A DNA stretch of 64,000 nucleotides from Nocardioides gansuensis (GCF_003076135.1 NZ_QDGZ01000001.1:682001-746000), one strand, 5' to 3'; shown: positions 40,101 to 49,092, numbered from the stretch's first letter. The notes: generated from the sequence alone by a model not told the origin. Numbers and translations: made by a program.

Positions 40101-43100
40101 CGAGTTCACCTACTCGGTCGTCGACTCCGAGGGAGCCGTCGCCGAAGGAACCGCCCGCGTGGCCGTCGTTCCTCCCGGACCGGTGCAGCCCCCGCTCGCC
40201 GTCGACGATCGCCTGGTGGTCGAGCCCGGCCGCACCGGGATCTTCGACCCCTACGCCAACGACTTCGTCGACCCCGGTGACGAGGTGCAGCTCGACCTCG
40301 TCGACCCACCCGAGGGGGTGACGCTCGACGACGAGACGGGCCTGGTGTCCGTGCCGGCCCCCGGCAGCAAGAGGGACCCCGCCGTCACCGTCGTCTATTC
40401 GCTGTCGAACGGCATCGACGAGTCGCGCGCCACCATGACCCTGGACGTCGCCGAGGACTACAACAACCCGCCGGTCGTGTACGACGCCTACGGTCGGGCC
40501 GACGACAGCGGCAGCGTCGCCGTCGACGTCCTCGAGGGCGCGTACGACCCGGACGGCTCGGCCGACGACCTGACGGTCGAGGTCTTCGAGGGACGCCAGG
40601 ACACCTCGGTCACGGGCAGCCGGATGAAGGTGACGCGCGGCGAGAGCCCCAAGGTCGTCCCGTTCCGGGTGACCGACGCCGACGGCGCCGCGGCTTCAGC
40701 CGTCGTCTACGTGCCGCCCACCGGCACCGCCATCCCCTATGTCGAGCCGGACGCCCTGATCCGGCTCGAGCCCGGCGGGACCGCGAAGGGCGAGCTGGGC
40801 GACTACATCGTCAACCCCTCGGGCGGCAGCCTGCGGCTCACGCAGAGCCGTGCGGCCGTCTCGACGTCCCCGAGCGACCTCGACGCGGCCCGCGACGGCA
40901 ACGGCGCCTTCGAGGTGTCTGCCCCCGCCGGGTTCCGCGGCTACGGCGCCGTGCTGCTCGAGGTCACCACCGCAATCGACCCCGCCGGCAACGAGGACGT
41001 CGAGGACCCGAAGGACGGCTATACCGCCCTCTTGTCGATCCCCGTGCAGGTCGGCGACGACGTCCCGGTGCTGACCTGCCCCGACGCGCCCATCCCGATC
41101 TCCGCCGGCGAGAGCCACGACATCGACATCGCCACCCTGTGCCACGTCTGGTCCCTCGACCCGCGCGACGCGGACGACCTCGCCTACCAGTCGTCCTGGT
41201 CGCAGGAGCTCGACGGACTGTCGCTCTCCGGGTCCGGCTCGGCGGTCCGTGTCTCCGCGGATGCAGCCGCCAGCACCGGCGGTGAGGCAGTCCTCTCCGT
41301 CCGGGCTGGAGAGAGCAACACCGAGGAGATCCGCTTCCGCCTCGCCGCCGCGCCGCCGCCCTCGCTCCTCCCGCTGCCGCGGCAGGAGCTCGACGCCGGG
41401 GAGAGCCGCACGCTCGACCTGGCCCGGTTCCTCCAGGCCGGCGTCGCCGACCCCCAGCCGACGGTCGTCTCCGCCACCCTGGTCAGCGGGTCGGGCGTCA
41501 GCGCCTCGACGCAGGGCAGCTCGGTGACCCTGCGGGCCGGCGGGGAGGCACGGGGACGCGCCGTCTACCGCGTCGTGATGAGCGACGTCGCCGACTCGGG
41601 TCCCGGTTCCAACCGCCGAGCCGAGGGCACCCTCGAGCTCATCATCGGCGGTACGCCGTCGGCGCCGGGCGCGCCGTTCGTGAACCCGAGCGACGAGGAC
41701 AACGCGCTGCACCTGAGCTGGGCGCCGCCCCGGGACGACGGCGGCTCCCCGATCACCCACTACATCGTGCAGGAGAACCACACCGACAAGAGGCGGATCT
41801 GTCGCACCAACGCCTGCGCGTTCACCGGGCTCAAGGCCAACACCCGCTACCGGTTCCGGGTGGCGGCGGTGAACAAGGTCGGCACGGGGGAGTGGAGCGC
41901 CGACTCGCTCGAGGCGGTCGCCAGCTCCAAGCCCGACCGGGTCCGCAACATCCGGATGATCGGCCGCGGCGACCACACCGTCACCATCGGCTGGACCAAG
42001 CCCGAGGGCAAGATCCTCGAATACCTGATCACCTACGAGGGCGGCCAGCTGCTCGTGCCGGGCGACAGGACGAGCTGGCAGATCACCGGGCTGGACAACA
42101 ACAAGAAGTACGTCTTCTCGATCAAGGCCCGCAACGAGGTCGACTACTCCCTGGCCCAGGAGTCGCCGCCCATGCAGTCCCTGGGCACTCCCGCCGCCCC
42201 GGGCACCCCCACGGTCAGCGACCAGCAGTCGGGCAACAACCAGACCTCGGTCGCGGTGTCGTGGCCGTCCACGCTGCCCGAGGGTCCGGGCCCGGTGACG
42301 TACACGCTGATGGTCAGTGAGGAGGGCGGGGCGGCCACGCCGGTGCCAGGCTGCTCGAAGATCCAGGCGACCTCCTGCACGCACGGAGGCGTCGTCTATG
42401 ACGGCGATCTCCTGGCCTACTCCGTGACGGCGAGCAACATCGAGAAGACGGGTCCCGCCAGCGCGCCGGCCATCTTCGATGCGGTCGGCAAGCCCGCGTC
42501 GTTCGGCGCCTGGTCGGTCGAGCCCACAGGTGCCGACCAGCAGCTGCGGGTGACGGGCGCGACCCCCGAGCCCCGCGGCAAGCAGGCGCGGGTCGCGATC
42601 ATCATCGGCGGCCAGGTGGTCAGAGAGCTCCCGATGAGCGCGGGGCAGGTGATCAACGAGGTCGTCAGCACGCCCAGCAACGAGTCGCCCTACACGGCCC
42701 AGCTGCGGATCTGCAACGAGTGGGCGAGCCGGGGCGCCTGCACCCTGAGCGACGTCAGGACCGCCCAGAGCTACGGGCCCCTCAACGGCCACCTCCGGCA
42801 ACCCACGCCTACAGTCGACGGGCGCACCGTCGTGTGGACCCTCAGTGGAACGTCCAACGGCAACGCAGCCGTCCTTGGGGTCAGCATCGACGGGGGCGCA
42901 GAGGAGACGGTGAGGCTTGACGGGGCTGGCGCCTTCAGCCTCACGCGCTCGGTCACGGTCGCCGACTACAACACCCAGACGAACGTCCGGGTCCGCCTCT
43001 ACGACGATGCGCCCGCCGGTCGCGGTGAGGCCCAGGTGTATGCCACGGTCGAGTCTGGCGATCCGCCCGCACCGAACGTCTCCTTCCGTGAGTACATCGA

Positions 43101-43398
43101 GTGCGGCGACCTGGATGTCTCCGCGCGTCCCTGCAAGCAGGCGCCGTTCCAGCCGGAGTGCACCGACAACTCCTGTGGTCGGCTGCTCATCGTCACCGAG
43201 GGATTCATACACAACTACAGCTGCACGGTGTCCACGCCGGACGATCCGCTCTGGACGGCCACCTTCGGACGCGTCGACCTAGACGGGGGGCAGGCGAGCT
43301 ACGAGACGACGTGGTACTTCAAGCACCCACAGACGGTGACGCTCTCGTGCGGCAACGGGAGACAGTCCAACAGCTTCACCCAGACCTGGCCGGGCTGA
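37183..43398 (+). CDS. Giant signal-anchored tandem Ig/cadherin-like and fibronectin type III protein
   Basis: The 2071-residue protein starts at GTG 37183, preceded by AGGGGGAA. A short basic cytosolic tail and one TM segment (about 9-32) form a type II anchor. Residues about 35-380 resemble a beta-propeller-like region. About eight Ig/cadherin-like (tandem-95 type) repeats follow near 387, 596, 694, 793, 905, 1002, 1095 and 1183, each with VLxNDxxPxG-like motifs. Three Fn3 domains lie at about 1495, 1583 and 1672. The last ~310 residues are beta-rich, with several Cys. It probably spans the cell wall. It matches FN3 proteins of PFNA-type clusters. The MoxR gene follows after 40 bases. Confidence 0.85.
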   Translation: MARKQFLRRHRASVASGLALAVMVGAVVVQAVTDDGYRKHQAELNDGGIWVVNDEHAVYGRLNKPINQLDSRVVTDELEGRFDVVQDGAAVVALDEQANTARVVDPATSTFRTNAQISVPGNGDVRLAGGTFAAVDARTGELWAVPVDPQVGQAFITPADRQAEELAKVGTSAALTVTQGGTVVATSAGQGTVTWIARDGADFEKPREEQLPEAAGAPTAVTAVGERAVTYDAESGQLQVVDGPGSQLPADGVLQQAGPDAGTVLVATRGALLSVDLESGVSTVVREGLDGAPAEPVRLGACVYGAWWGGSGAVVIQCGDAPAELRTLGGNASRLAFRVNRGQIVLNDDATGAVWDLEQDKPLRIDNWNAFTSSKKVQDDKKQQQETAFGERKPPKAKPDQYGARPGRTTVLHPLDNDSAQDGHLLSISRVDKPTGGASAEISPDGQTVVLSMPSRASRTSFEYFINDGRDGQAHATISVTPREPGQNESPDLREGFEPRTWRVPAGSALSVPVLADWRDDADGDTLILDTAEAVGGRESGAQARTTSDGRIRFTAPQSGDGPVRVQYTVTDGQSAPVEKSVTFLVQDKLDQKSHAAVAEPDVVRGEVGKPIKIRPLLNDLPGSDPSTPHAELALGGRVQDQSRASVKTDVENGVVTFQATQAGTYFLKYEAAFGNAPLATAQIRVDVSPPRDADPVAMPDATTLYGQAPGVIDVLANDLDPAGGLLVVQRATADDPRQLDVAIIDGRWLRISARQGELQPRTQLVHYQVSNGAKSGIEGEVVVTQRPRPQDDSPVTVTDRVRVRAGTSVTAAVLDNDISPSGDRLSLVTDTAEGTPGELKVVPPGDVKTDPGRAFVWRRTVRYVAPAGLQERDTYEITYIATNSSGVTSPGRLLVTIIPAGAPNTAPEPPTLEARTVSGDRVKVRLPGSGIDQDGDPVTVTGITSAPRLGRILAYGANFLEYEAYPRTAGTDEFTYSVVDSEGAVAEGTARVAVVPPGPVQPPLAVDDRLVVEPGRTGIFDPYANDFVDPGDEVQLDLVDPPEGVTLDDETGLVSVPAPGSKRDPAVTVVYSLSNGIDESRATMTLDVAEDYNNPPVVYDAYGRADDSGSVAVDVLEGAYDPDGSADDLTVEVFEGRQDTSVTGSRMKVTRGESPKVVPFRVTDADGAAASAVVYVPPTGTAIPYVEPDALIRLEPGGTAKGELGDYIVNPSGGSLRLTQSRAAVSTSPSDLDAARDGNGAFEVSAPAGFRGYGAVLLEVTTAIDPAGNEDVEDPKDGYTALLSIPVQVGDDVPVLTCPDAPIPISAGESHDIDIATLCHVWSLDPRDADDLAYQSSWSQELDGLSLSGSGSAVRVSADAAASTGGEAVLSVRAGESNTEEIRFRLAAAPPPSLLPLPRQELDAGESRTLDLARFLQAGVADPQPTVVSATLVSGSGVSASTQGSSVTLRAGGEARGRAVYRVVMSDVADSGPGSNRRAEGTLELIIGGTPSAPGAPFVNPSDEDNALHLSWAPPRDDGGSPITHYIVQENHTDKRRICRTNACAFTGLKANTRYRFRVAAVNKVGTGEWSADSLEAVASSKPDRVRNIRMIGRGDHTVTIGWTKPEGKILEYLITYEGGQLLVPGDRTSWQITGLDNNKKYVFSIKARNEVDYSLAQESPPMQSLGTPAAPGTPTVSDQQSGNNQTSVAVSWPSTLPEGPGPVTYTLMVSEEGGAATPVPGCSKIQATSCTHGGVVYDGDLLAYSVTASNIEKTGPASAPAIFDAVGKPASFGAWSVEPTGADQQLRVTGATPEPRGKQARVAIIIGGQVVRELPMSAGQVINEVVSTPSNESPYTAQLRICNEWASRGACTLSDVRTAQSYGPLNGHLRQPTPTVDGRTVVWTLSGTSNGNAAVLGVSIDGGAEETVRLDGAGAFSLTRSVTVADYNTQTNVRVRLYDDAPAGRGEAQVYATVESGDPPAPNVSFREYIECGDLDVSARPCKQAPFQPECTDNSCGRLLIVTEGFIHNYSCTVSTPDDPLWTATFGRVDLDGGQASYETTWYFKHPQTVTLSCGNGRQSNSFTQTWPG

Positions 43399-43438
43399 GT
43401 CCCGGCAACGTTATGGCCACACGACAAGAAGGCAACGG

Positions 43439-44407
43439 ATGACGATCTCGCACGAGCAGGCCGAATGGTTCCGCAAGACCTTCGACCAGCTGACCGACAA
43501 CATGGAGAAGGCCGTGCTGGGCAAGCGCCACGTCGTGCGCCTGGCCCTGACCTGCCTGCTCTCCGAGGGGCACATCCTGCTCGAGGACTTCCCGGGCACC
43601 GGCAAGACGATGCTCGCCCGCGCCCTCGCCAACACGGTGCAGGGCAGCCACGCCCGCATCCAGTTCACCCCTGACCTGCTGCCCTCCGACGTCACCGGCG
43701 TGACGGTCTACGACCAGCACAAGGGCACCTTCGAGTTCCACCCCGGCCCGATCTTCCACACGATCGTGCTCGCCGACGAGATCAACCGGGCCTCGCCCAA
43801 GACCCAGTCCGCGCTGCTCGAGGTGATGGAGGAGGGCCGCGTCACCGTCGACGGCGTCCCCCACTCCGTCGGGCGGCCGTTCCTCGTGATCGCCACCCAG
43901 AACCCGATCGAGCAGGCGGGCACCTACCGGCTGCCAGAGGCCCAGCTCGACCGCTTCCTGATGAAGACCTCGATGGGCTACCCCGACCGCGCCGCCACCA
44001 TCGAGCTGCTCAACAACGCGGCCGTGCGCGACCGCGCCGCCCTGGTCACCCCCGTGATCACCGCGCAGACCATCTCGCAGATGAGCGGCCTGGCCGACCA
44101 GGTCTACGTCGACCCCGCCGTCGTGGGGTACGTCGCGGAGCTGGCCGAGGAGTCGCGCCGCCAGCCCCACGTCAAGCTCGGCCTGTCGGCACGCGGCTGC
44201 CTCGCGTTCATCCGCGTGGCCAAGACCTGGGCCGCGGCCGACGGCCGCGACCACGTGGTGCCCGACGACATCAAGGAGCTCGCCGAGCCGGTGCTCGCGC
44301 ACCGCGTGCTGCTCGACGCCGAGGCACAGTTCAGCGGCGTCAGCGTGCAGACGGTCATCGGCCGGCTGCTCGACTCCGTGGCCCCGCCCACCGACCGGGT
44401 GGCCTGA
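43439..44407 (+). CDS. MoxR-family AAA+ ATPase
   Basis: The 322-residue protein has Walker A GTGKT (53-57), Walker B VLADEINRA (Asp113-Glu114), a sensor 1 region ATQNPIEQAGTYRLPEAQ and a C-terminal lid. MoxR ATPases act as chaperones that mature or activate partner proteins, usually together with a DUF58 protein encoded next door. The Shine-Dalgarno AAGAAGG fits. It is separated from the DUF58 gene by 6 bases. Confidence 0.93.
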   Translation: MTISHEQAEWFRKTFDQLTDNMEKAVLGKRHVVRLALTCLLSEGHILLEDFPGTGKTMLARALANTVQGSHARIQFTPDLLPSDVTGVTVYDQHKGTFEFHPGPIFHTIVLADEINRASPKTQSALLEVMEEGRVTVDGVPHSVGRPFLVIATQNPIEQAGTYRLPEAQLDRFLMKTSMGYPDRAATIELLNNAAVRDRAALVTPVITAQTISQMSGLADQVYVDPAVVGYVAELAEESRRQPHVKLGLSARGCLAFIRVAKTWAAADGRDHVVPDDIKELAEPVLAHRVLLDAEAQFSGVSVQTVIGRLLDSVAPPTDRVA

Positions 44408-44413
44408 GCACGC

Positions 44414-45589
44414 ATGGAGCGGATCAGGGAGCTGCTCGGGATCGTCAAGCCTGCGGGCTGGACGGTCCTCGGCCTGGCGCTGGGCGCGACGTACCTCGTG
44501 GCGATCGCGCACTGGCGCGAGCTCGCGGTGCTCGCGGCCGCGTGCTTCCTGCTCCTCCTGGTCGCCACCCCGTTCCTCTTCGGGCGCACGTCCGTCGACG
44601 TCGACCTGCGGCTCGAGCCGGAGCGCGTGCAGGCAGGCGCCTCGGTGATCGCCGGCGTGGTCGTGACCAACAGGGGTGGGCGCCTGCTGCCGACCTCGCT
44701 CGAGGTGCCGGTGGGCCAGTCGGTCCACCGCTACGGCATCGGCGCGCTGGCGCTGGGGGAGCGCCATGAGGAGTCGTTCGCCGTGCGCACGGAGCGCCGC
44801 GGCGTCATCCCGGTCGGTCCGGCCACCACGCGCAGGGGCGACCCGCTCGGCCTCTTCTCGCGGGACACGGTGTGGACCCCCGTGCGCGAGGTGCTCGTGC
44901 GGCCGCCGCTGGTGCCGCTCGACTCCCTCGGCGCGGGCCTGCTGCGCGACCTCGAGGGCGTGTCCACGGATGCGGTATCGCAGAGCGACCTGGCCTTCCA
45001 CGCCCTGCGCGCGTACGTCCCCGGCGACGACCTGCGCCACATCCACTGGCGCTCCTCGGCCAAGGTGCTCGCCTCGACGGGCGAGAACAGCCTGCTCGTG
45101 CGGCAGTACCTCGACACCCGGCGCAGCCACGCCGTGATCGTGGTCGACGACGCCGAGGCCGCCTGGCCGGATCCGGACGACTTCGAGACCGCGATGTCGG
45201 TGGCCGCCTCCATCGCCGTACAGGCGGTCCTCGACGAGTCCGACGTGTCCTTCGTCTGTGGCCACACCGCCTCGTCCGGTGGTGACGGCCACCTCGCGCT
45301 GGACGCCGTCTGCCGCGCCGAGGTCGGCGACGCCGGCCTGGTGGTCTCGGGCCGCCGGGCGACCAACGTCGCCTCCGACTGCAGCCTCCTCTTCCTCGTG
45401 GGCGGACCGGGCACGGCGTTCACCGACGTGCTCCGCGCCTCGGCGGCCTTCCCGCCGGAGGTACGCCGGTTCGCCCTGCTCGTGCAGCCGGGTGGCGCCA
45501 GCCGCGTCACAGAGACGGGCGGCCTGCCGGTGCTGCACCTGGCGGCCAAGGAGGACCTCGGGGGCCTGCTGCGATGGAGCGTCCGATGA
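44414..45589 (+). CDS. DUF58-domain membrane protein
   Basis: The 391-residue protein has two N-terminal TM segments (about 15-33 and 39-56), a beta-rich region, and the DUF58 signature around residues 200-215 (YVPGDDLRHIHWRSSAK). A vWA-like C-terminal half follows. DUF58 proteins are partners of MoxR ATPases. It lies between moxR and the transglutaminase-fold gene, with its stop overlapping the latter's ATG (ATGA). Its role in surface-protein assembly is inference. Confidence 0.9.
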   Translation: MERIRELLGIVKPAGWTVLGLALGATYLVAIAHWRELAVLAAACFLLLLVATPFLFGRTSVDVDLRLEPERVQAGASVIAGVVVTNRGGRLLPTSLEVPVGQSVHRYGIGALALGERHEESFAVRTERRGVIPVGPATTRRGDPLGLFSRDTVWTPVREVLVRPPLVPLDSLGAGLLRDLEGVSTDAVSQSDLAFHALRAYVPGDDLRHIHWRSSAKVLASTGENSLLVRQYLDTRRSHAVIVVDDAEAAWPDPDDFETAMSVAASIAVQAVLDESDVSFVCGHTASSGGDGHLALDAVCRAEVGDAGLVVSGRRATNVASDCSLLFLVGGPGTAFTDVLRASAAFPPEVRRFALLVQPGGASRVTETGGLPVLHLAAKEDLGGLLRWSVR

Positions 45590-47919
45590 GTCACGCCGAC
45601 ACCGCGACCCGCAGCCGCCCGCACCACCTGCTCCCCGACGTCCACTCCTGGGTCGACCTCGGGGCGGTGGTGCTGCTGGGCGGCATCGCGCTGAGCGGCT
45701 TCGCCACCTCGTTCACCGGCTGGCAGTTCCTGGTCGTGGGCCTGACCGGTCTCGTGATCGGTGCCGGGGTGACCCACGTGACCCGCGCGCTCGGCTGGCC
45801 GCTGATCGCGCCGCTGACCATCCTCGGCCTCGTCTACTTCCTCCTGGGTGGCCCGCTGTGCCTGCGCTCGATGGGCGACACCGCGTTCCTGCCGGGCGGT
45901 GCGACCCTGAGCACGCTGGCCGACCAGGCCGTCTTCGGCTGGAAGGACCTGCTCACCACCCTGCCGCCGGTCGACGGTGACGGGCGCCTGCTGGCGCTGC
46001 CGTGGCTGATCGGCCTGCTCACCGGGCTCGTCGGGGCGGCACTGTCCCACGCGCTGACCCGCCGGGCCTGGCTGACCGCCCTGCTTCCGGTGGCCGGCCT
46101 CACACTTGTGCTGGTCGCCGTCATCCTCCTGGGCGTGCGCCATCCCCACTCGGTCGCGCTGCAGGGCGCCTGCTTCGCCGGCGTGGCCCTCGGCTGGCTC
46201 GCCGTCCGCGCGCGCCGCCTGAGCGCTGCCGTGCACGGCGGCACTCCGGGAGTCGGGCGGGTCGCCGCCGGCGCCGGGCTCGTGGCCCTCGCCTCGGCCC
46301 TAGCCCTCCCCGCGAGCGCCCTGGTGGCCGGCTCGGACGACCAGGGCCGGACCGTCGCGCGGTCATGGGTGGAGCCGCCGTTCGACATCGGTCGCTACCC
46401 CTCCCCGCTGGCAGGCTTCCGCAAGTACATCGACCTGCAGGGCGACGATGACCCGGCCAACGTCTTCGAGAAGACCCTCTTCACGGTCGACGGCGCCCCC
46501 GCGGGGACGCTGGTGCGCATCGCCGCGATGGACCGTTACGACGGGCTCGTCTGGGGAGCCTCCGACGACGCCCTGCCGGGCGCTGCAGACGACTCCTTCC
46601 AGCGTGTCTCCTCCACGATCGACAACCCGCTGCAGGGCGAGCCGGTGGAGGCGACGGTCACCATCGGCGAGGGCTACTCGGGCGTGTGGCTGCCGACCAT
46701 CGGCGGCCTGACCTCGATGGAGTTCCGCGCGGGTGACGCCGAGGTGAAGCAGGAGACCTTCCGCTACAACCTCGCCACCTCGACGGCCGTGGCGCCGACC
46801 GGGATCCACGAGGGCGACACCTACGAGTTCAGCGCCGTGCTGCCCGACGACACGCTCGACAAGTCCACCGTCGGCTCCACCGCCGTCACCCCCATGCCCG
46901 ACGGGCTGGGCTTCCTCGACGGACCGGCGACCGACTGGACGGAGAAGGCAGCCACCCCGATGGAGCGGGTGCTCGCCGTGGCGAAGCGCCTCAAGACCGA
47001 CGGGAAGTACTCCGACGGCGTCATCAAGAGCGAGCGCTGGTACTTCCCCGGCCACAACATCCAGCGCCTGTCCGACGGGTTCCTCTCCGCGCCCCAGATG
47101 GTCGGCAACGACGAGCAGTACGCCGCGGTGATGGCGCTGCTCGCCAACGAGATCGGTGTCCCGACGCGGGTCGTCCTCGGCGCCGTGCTGCCCGAGGACG
47201 GGGTCGTCCGGGGCAAGGACGTCCAGGCCTGGGTCGAGCTGCGTGCGGCGGACGGCTCGTGGCGCACGCTCCCGACCGAGGAGTTCATGTCGCAGGAGCC
47301 GCCGGCCGAGCAGCTGCCCCAGACCGACGAGCCGATGACCGGCACCGTGGTGCCGCCCCCCAACCCGATCCCACCGCCATCCGACGCCGGTGACCAGAGC
47401 GACGCCGACCTCAAGGAGCGCAAGACGGACAAGTCCGACGACGAGGACGAGGAGGGCTCGCTGGTCAACCGGCTGCCGCGCTGGGTCGTCGAGGTCGCGA
47501 CGTACGGCGGGGGGCCGCTGCTGCTGCTCGCCCTGCTCCTCGGTGCCATCGTCGGTGCCAAGGCGCTACGCCGCCGCCGGCGGCGGAACGCCCCGACGAT
47601 CTCCACCCGCTTCGTCGGTGCCTGGCGTGAGCTCGTCGACCACGCGCGCGACCTCGGCCAGCCGATCCCCCTGGGCCCGACGGTGACGCGGCGGGAACAG
47701 TCGGGGGCGATCGCCTCCGACGAGGCATCGTCGCTCGCGCGCCGGGCCGATGCCTGCGTGTTCGGGCCGCAGCTGCCCGAGGAGGCCGCCGCGGCGTCGT
47801 ACTGGGGGAGCGTCGAGGCGGCCCGCCGGGCGATGTCGGGCGCAGTCGGACGCCGCAGGCGGCTGCTGGCGGCGATCAGCCTCACCACCTTCGCCCCGCG
47901 CTGGCGCCGTGGGCGCTGA
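45586..47919 (+). CDS. Transglutaminase-fold membrane protein lacking catalytic residues
   Basis: The 777-residue protein has about seven N-terminal TM segments (DUF3488-like, residues 20-255). An extracellular region contains the transglutaminase core, a Pro/Asp-rich linker follows, then a late TM segment (about 642-662) and a cytosolic tail. In the core, the position of the catalytic Cys (normally GxCEQF) reads GNDEQY with Asp509. The HAW motif reads VQAWVE with Gln547, and the acidic third position is also not recognisable. The surrounding fold residues (GVPTRVVLGAVLP) are intact. It is probably a binding or scaffolding pseudoenzyme. ATG 45586 overlaps the DUF58 stop. Confidence 0.88.
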   Translation: MSHADTATRSRPHHLLPDVHSWVDLGAVVLLGGIALSGFATSFTGWQFLVVGLTGLVIGAGVTHVTRALGWPLIAPLTILGLVYFLLGGPLCLRSMGDTAFLPGGATLSTLADQAVFGWKDLLTTLPPVDGDGRLLALPWLIGLLTGLVGAALSHALTRRAWLTALLPVAGLTLVLVAVILLGVRHPHSVALQGACFAGVALGWLAVRARRLSAAVHGGTPGVGRVAAGAGLVALASALALPASALVAGSDDQGRTVARSWVEPPFDIGRYPSPLAGFRKYIDLQGDDDPANVFEKTLFTVDGAPAGTLVRIAAMDRYDGLVWGASDDALPGAADDSFQRVSSTIDNPLQGEPVEATVTIGEGYSGVWLPTIGGLTSMEFRAGDAEVKQETFRYNLATSTAVAPTGIHEGDTYEFSAVLPDDTLDKSTVGSTAVTPMPDGLGFLDGPATDWTEKAATPMERVLAVAKRLKTDGKYSDGVIKSERWYFPGHNIQRLSDGFLSAPQMVGNDEQYAAVMALLANEIGVPTRVVLGAVLPEDGVVRGKDVQAWVELRAADGSWRTLPTEEFMSQEPPAEQLPQTDEPMTGTVVPPPNPIPPPSDAGDQSDADLKERKTDKSDDEDEEGSLVNRLPRWVVEVATYGGGPLLLLALLLGAIVGAKALRRRRRRNAPTISTRFVGAWRELVDHARDLGQPIPLGPTVTRREQSGAIASDEASSLARRADACVFGPQLPEEAAAASYWGSVEAARRAMSGAVGRRRRLLAAISLTTFAPRWRRGR

Positions 47920-47950
47920 TTGGCCTTCCGCCACCAGGTCCGACTAGACT
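47920..47950 (+). promoter_or_regulatory. Putative promoter of the alpha operon
   Basis: TTGGCC (47920-47925) and TAGACT (47945-47950) are separated by 19 bases, just after the transglutaminase-fold gene stop. The leader to infA (47957-48174) is about 215 bases. It holds no gene, and I see no clear structure in it. Confidence 0.45.
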
Positions 47951-48174
47951 GGCTCGTCGGCCCAACGTGGGCTTGCTTCGTGGTGCCTCGCGGCTGCCCG
48001 GATCACACCAGACTCGCTCGCTCGGGCGGCTCAGGCGTGTGCGCGGGATGAGACACCACAGGCGGCTGCACGAGGTCCACCGGTCCATCCGGACCGGAGG
48101 TTCCCGGGCCACCCGCGCCGGATCCCCGGCGTGGTGCAGCACCGTAGACGACCGACCAACAGATTGCGGAGGAC

Positions 48175-48396
48175 ATGCCGAAGAAAGAAGGCGTGATCGA
48201 GATCGAGGGCACCGTCGTGGAGGCCCTCCCGAATGCCATGTTCCGTGTCGAGCTGAGCAACGGACACAAGGTTCTCGCCCACATCAGCGGCAAGATGCGC
48301 CAGCACTACATCCGGATCCTCCCCGAGGACCGCGTGGTGGTGGAGCTGTCCCCCTACGACCTGACCCGCGGTCGGATCGTCTACCGCTACAAGTAA
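48175..48396 (+). CDS. infA: Translation initiation factor IF-1
   Basis: The 73-residue OB-fold protein is standard: [40 protein letters not shown] and GRIVYRYK. It binds the 30S A site during initiation. The GGAGG lies close to the ATG. Confidence 0.98.
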   Translation: MPKKEGVIEIEGTVVEALPNAMFRVELSNGHKVLAHISGKMRQHYIRILPEDRVVVELSPYDLTRGRIVYRYK

Positions 48397-48426
48397 GCAG
48401 CCGATCCCACCTGAGAGGACCTCCTC

Positions 48427-48540
48427 GTGAAGGTCAAGCCGAGCGTCAAGCCGATGTGCGACAAGTGCAAGGTCATCCGTCGTCACGGCAACGTCATGGT
48501 CATCTGCGAGAACCCGCGCCACAAGCAGCGCCAGGGCTGA
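48427..48540 (+). CDS. rpmJ: 50S ribosomal protein L36 (zinc form)
   Basis: This 37-codon gene starts at GTG 48427 with GAGAGGA upstream. The product begins [20 protein letters not shown] and has the Cys11-Cys14-Cys27-His32 zinc site. It is the normal C+ L36, located between infA and rpsM as usual. Confidence 0.95.
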   Translation: MKVKPSVKPMCDKCKVIRRHGNVMVICENPRHKQRQG

Positions 48541-48717
48541 GCAGGTAGCAGCACCCCACAACTCAATACCTCACATCGTGAACGCTAGGCCGGGTCTTCC
48601 GGCTGAAACCACCCCCGGAGCAGTGGCCGGGGCCTGGGTCCCGACACAGAGTCAGCACGGCAACCAGGGCGCGTCACGACCGACACCGCTGTGAACCACC
48701 GAAAGAGAGACCGCCAC
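48541..48717 (+). promoter_or_regulatory. rpmJ-rpsM intergenic leader
   Basis: The 177-base gap contains no supported gene. CCGGGTCTTCCGG near 48590 is a short hairpin. A GAACGCTAGGCC stretch near 48579 contains a TAGGCC that could be part of a -10 box. GAAAGAGA precedes rpsM. Confidence 0.3.
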
Positions 48718-49092
48718 ATGGCACGCCTCGTTGGTGTGGACCTTCCGCGCGACAAGCGCATCGAGGTCGCACTCACCTACATCTACGGCATTGGCCGTAC
48801 CCGCGCCCAGCAGCTGCTCGCCGCCACCGGGGTCGACCCGAACGCGCGCGTGCACACGCTCGGTGACGAGGAGCTGGTCAAGCTCCGCGACGAGATCGAA
48901 GCCAACTTCAAGATCGAGGGTGACCTCCGTCGCGAGGTCCAGGCCGACATCCGCCGCAAGATCGAGATCGGCAGCTACCAGGGTCGCCGCCACCGCATGG
49001 GCCTTCCGGTCCGCGGCCAGCGCACCAAGACCAACGCGCGCACCCGCAAGGGTCCCAAGCGCACTGTCGCCGGCAAGAAGAAGGCCAAGTGA
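48718..49092 (+). CDS. rpsM: 30S ribosomal protein S13
   Basis: The 124-residue S13 begins [20 protein letters not shown] and contains the helix-two-turn-helix [13 protein letters not shown] and the C-terminal [20 protein letters not shown]. It bridges to the 50S subunit and contacts P-site tRNA. ATG 48718 gives the canonical start. An in-frame GTG nine codons earlier is not needed. Confidence 0.98.
   Translation: MARLVGVDLPRDKRIEVALTYIYGIGRTRAQQLLAATGVDPNARVHTLGDEELVKLRDEIEANFKIEGDLRREVQADIRRKIEIGSYQGRRHRMGLPVRGQRTKTNARTRKGPKRTVAGKKKAK

Noticed and set aside
40696..43212. An 838-codon minus-strand frame inside the Fn3 gene
   Set aside because: It is an antisense shadow of the repeat protein with no domain signature.
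32345..48170. Genomic island inserted between map and infA
   Set aside because: No integrase, transposase, flanking direct repeat or composition shift was seen. Separation of map and infA also occurs in other actinobacteria, so recent transfer is not supported.
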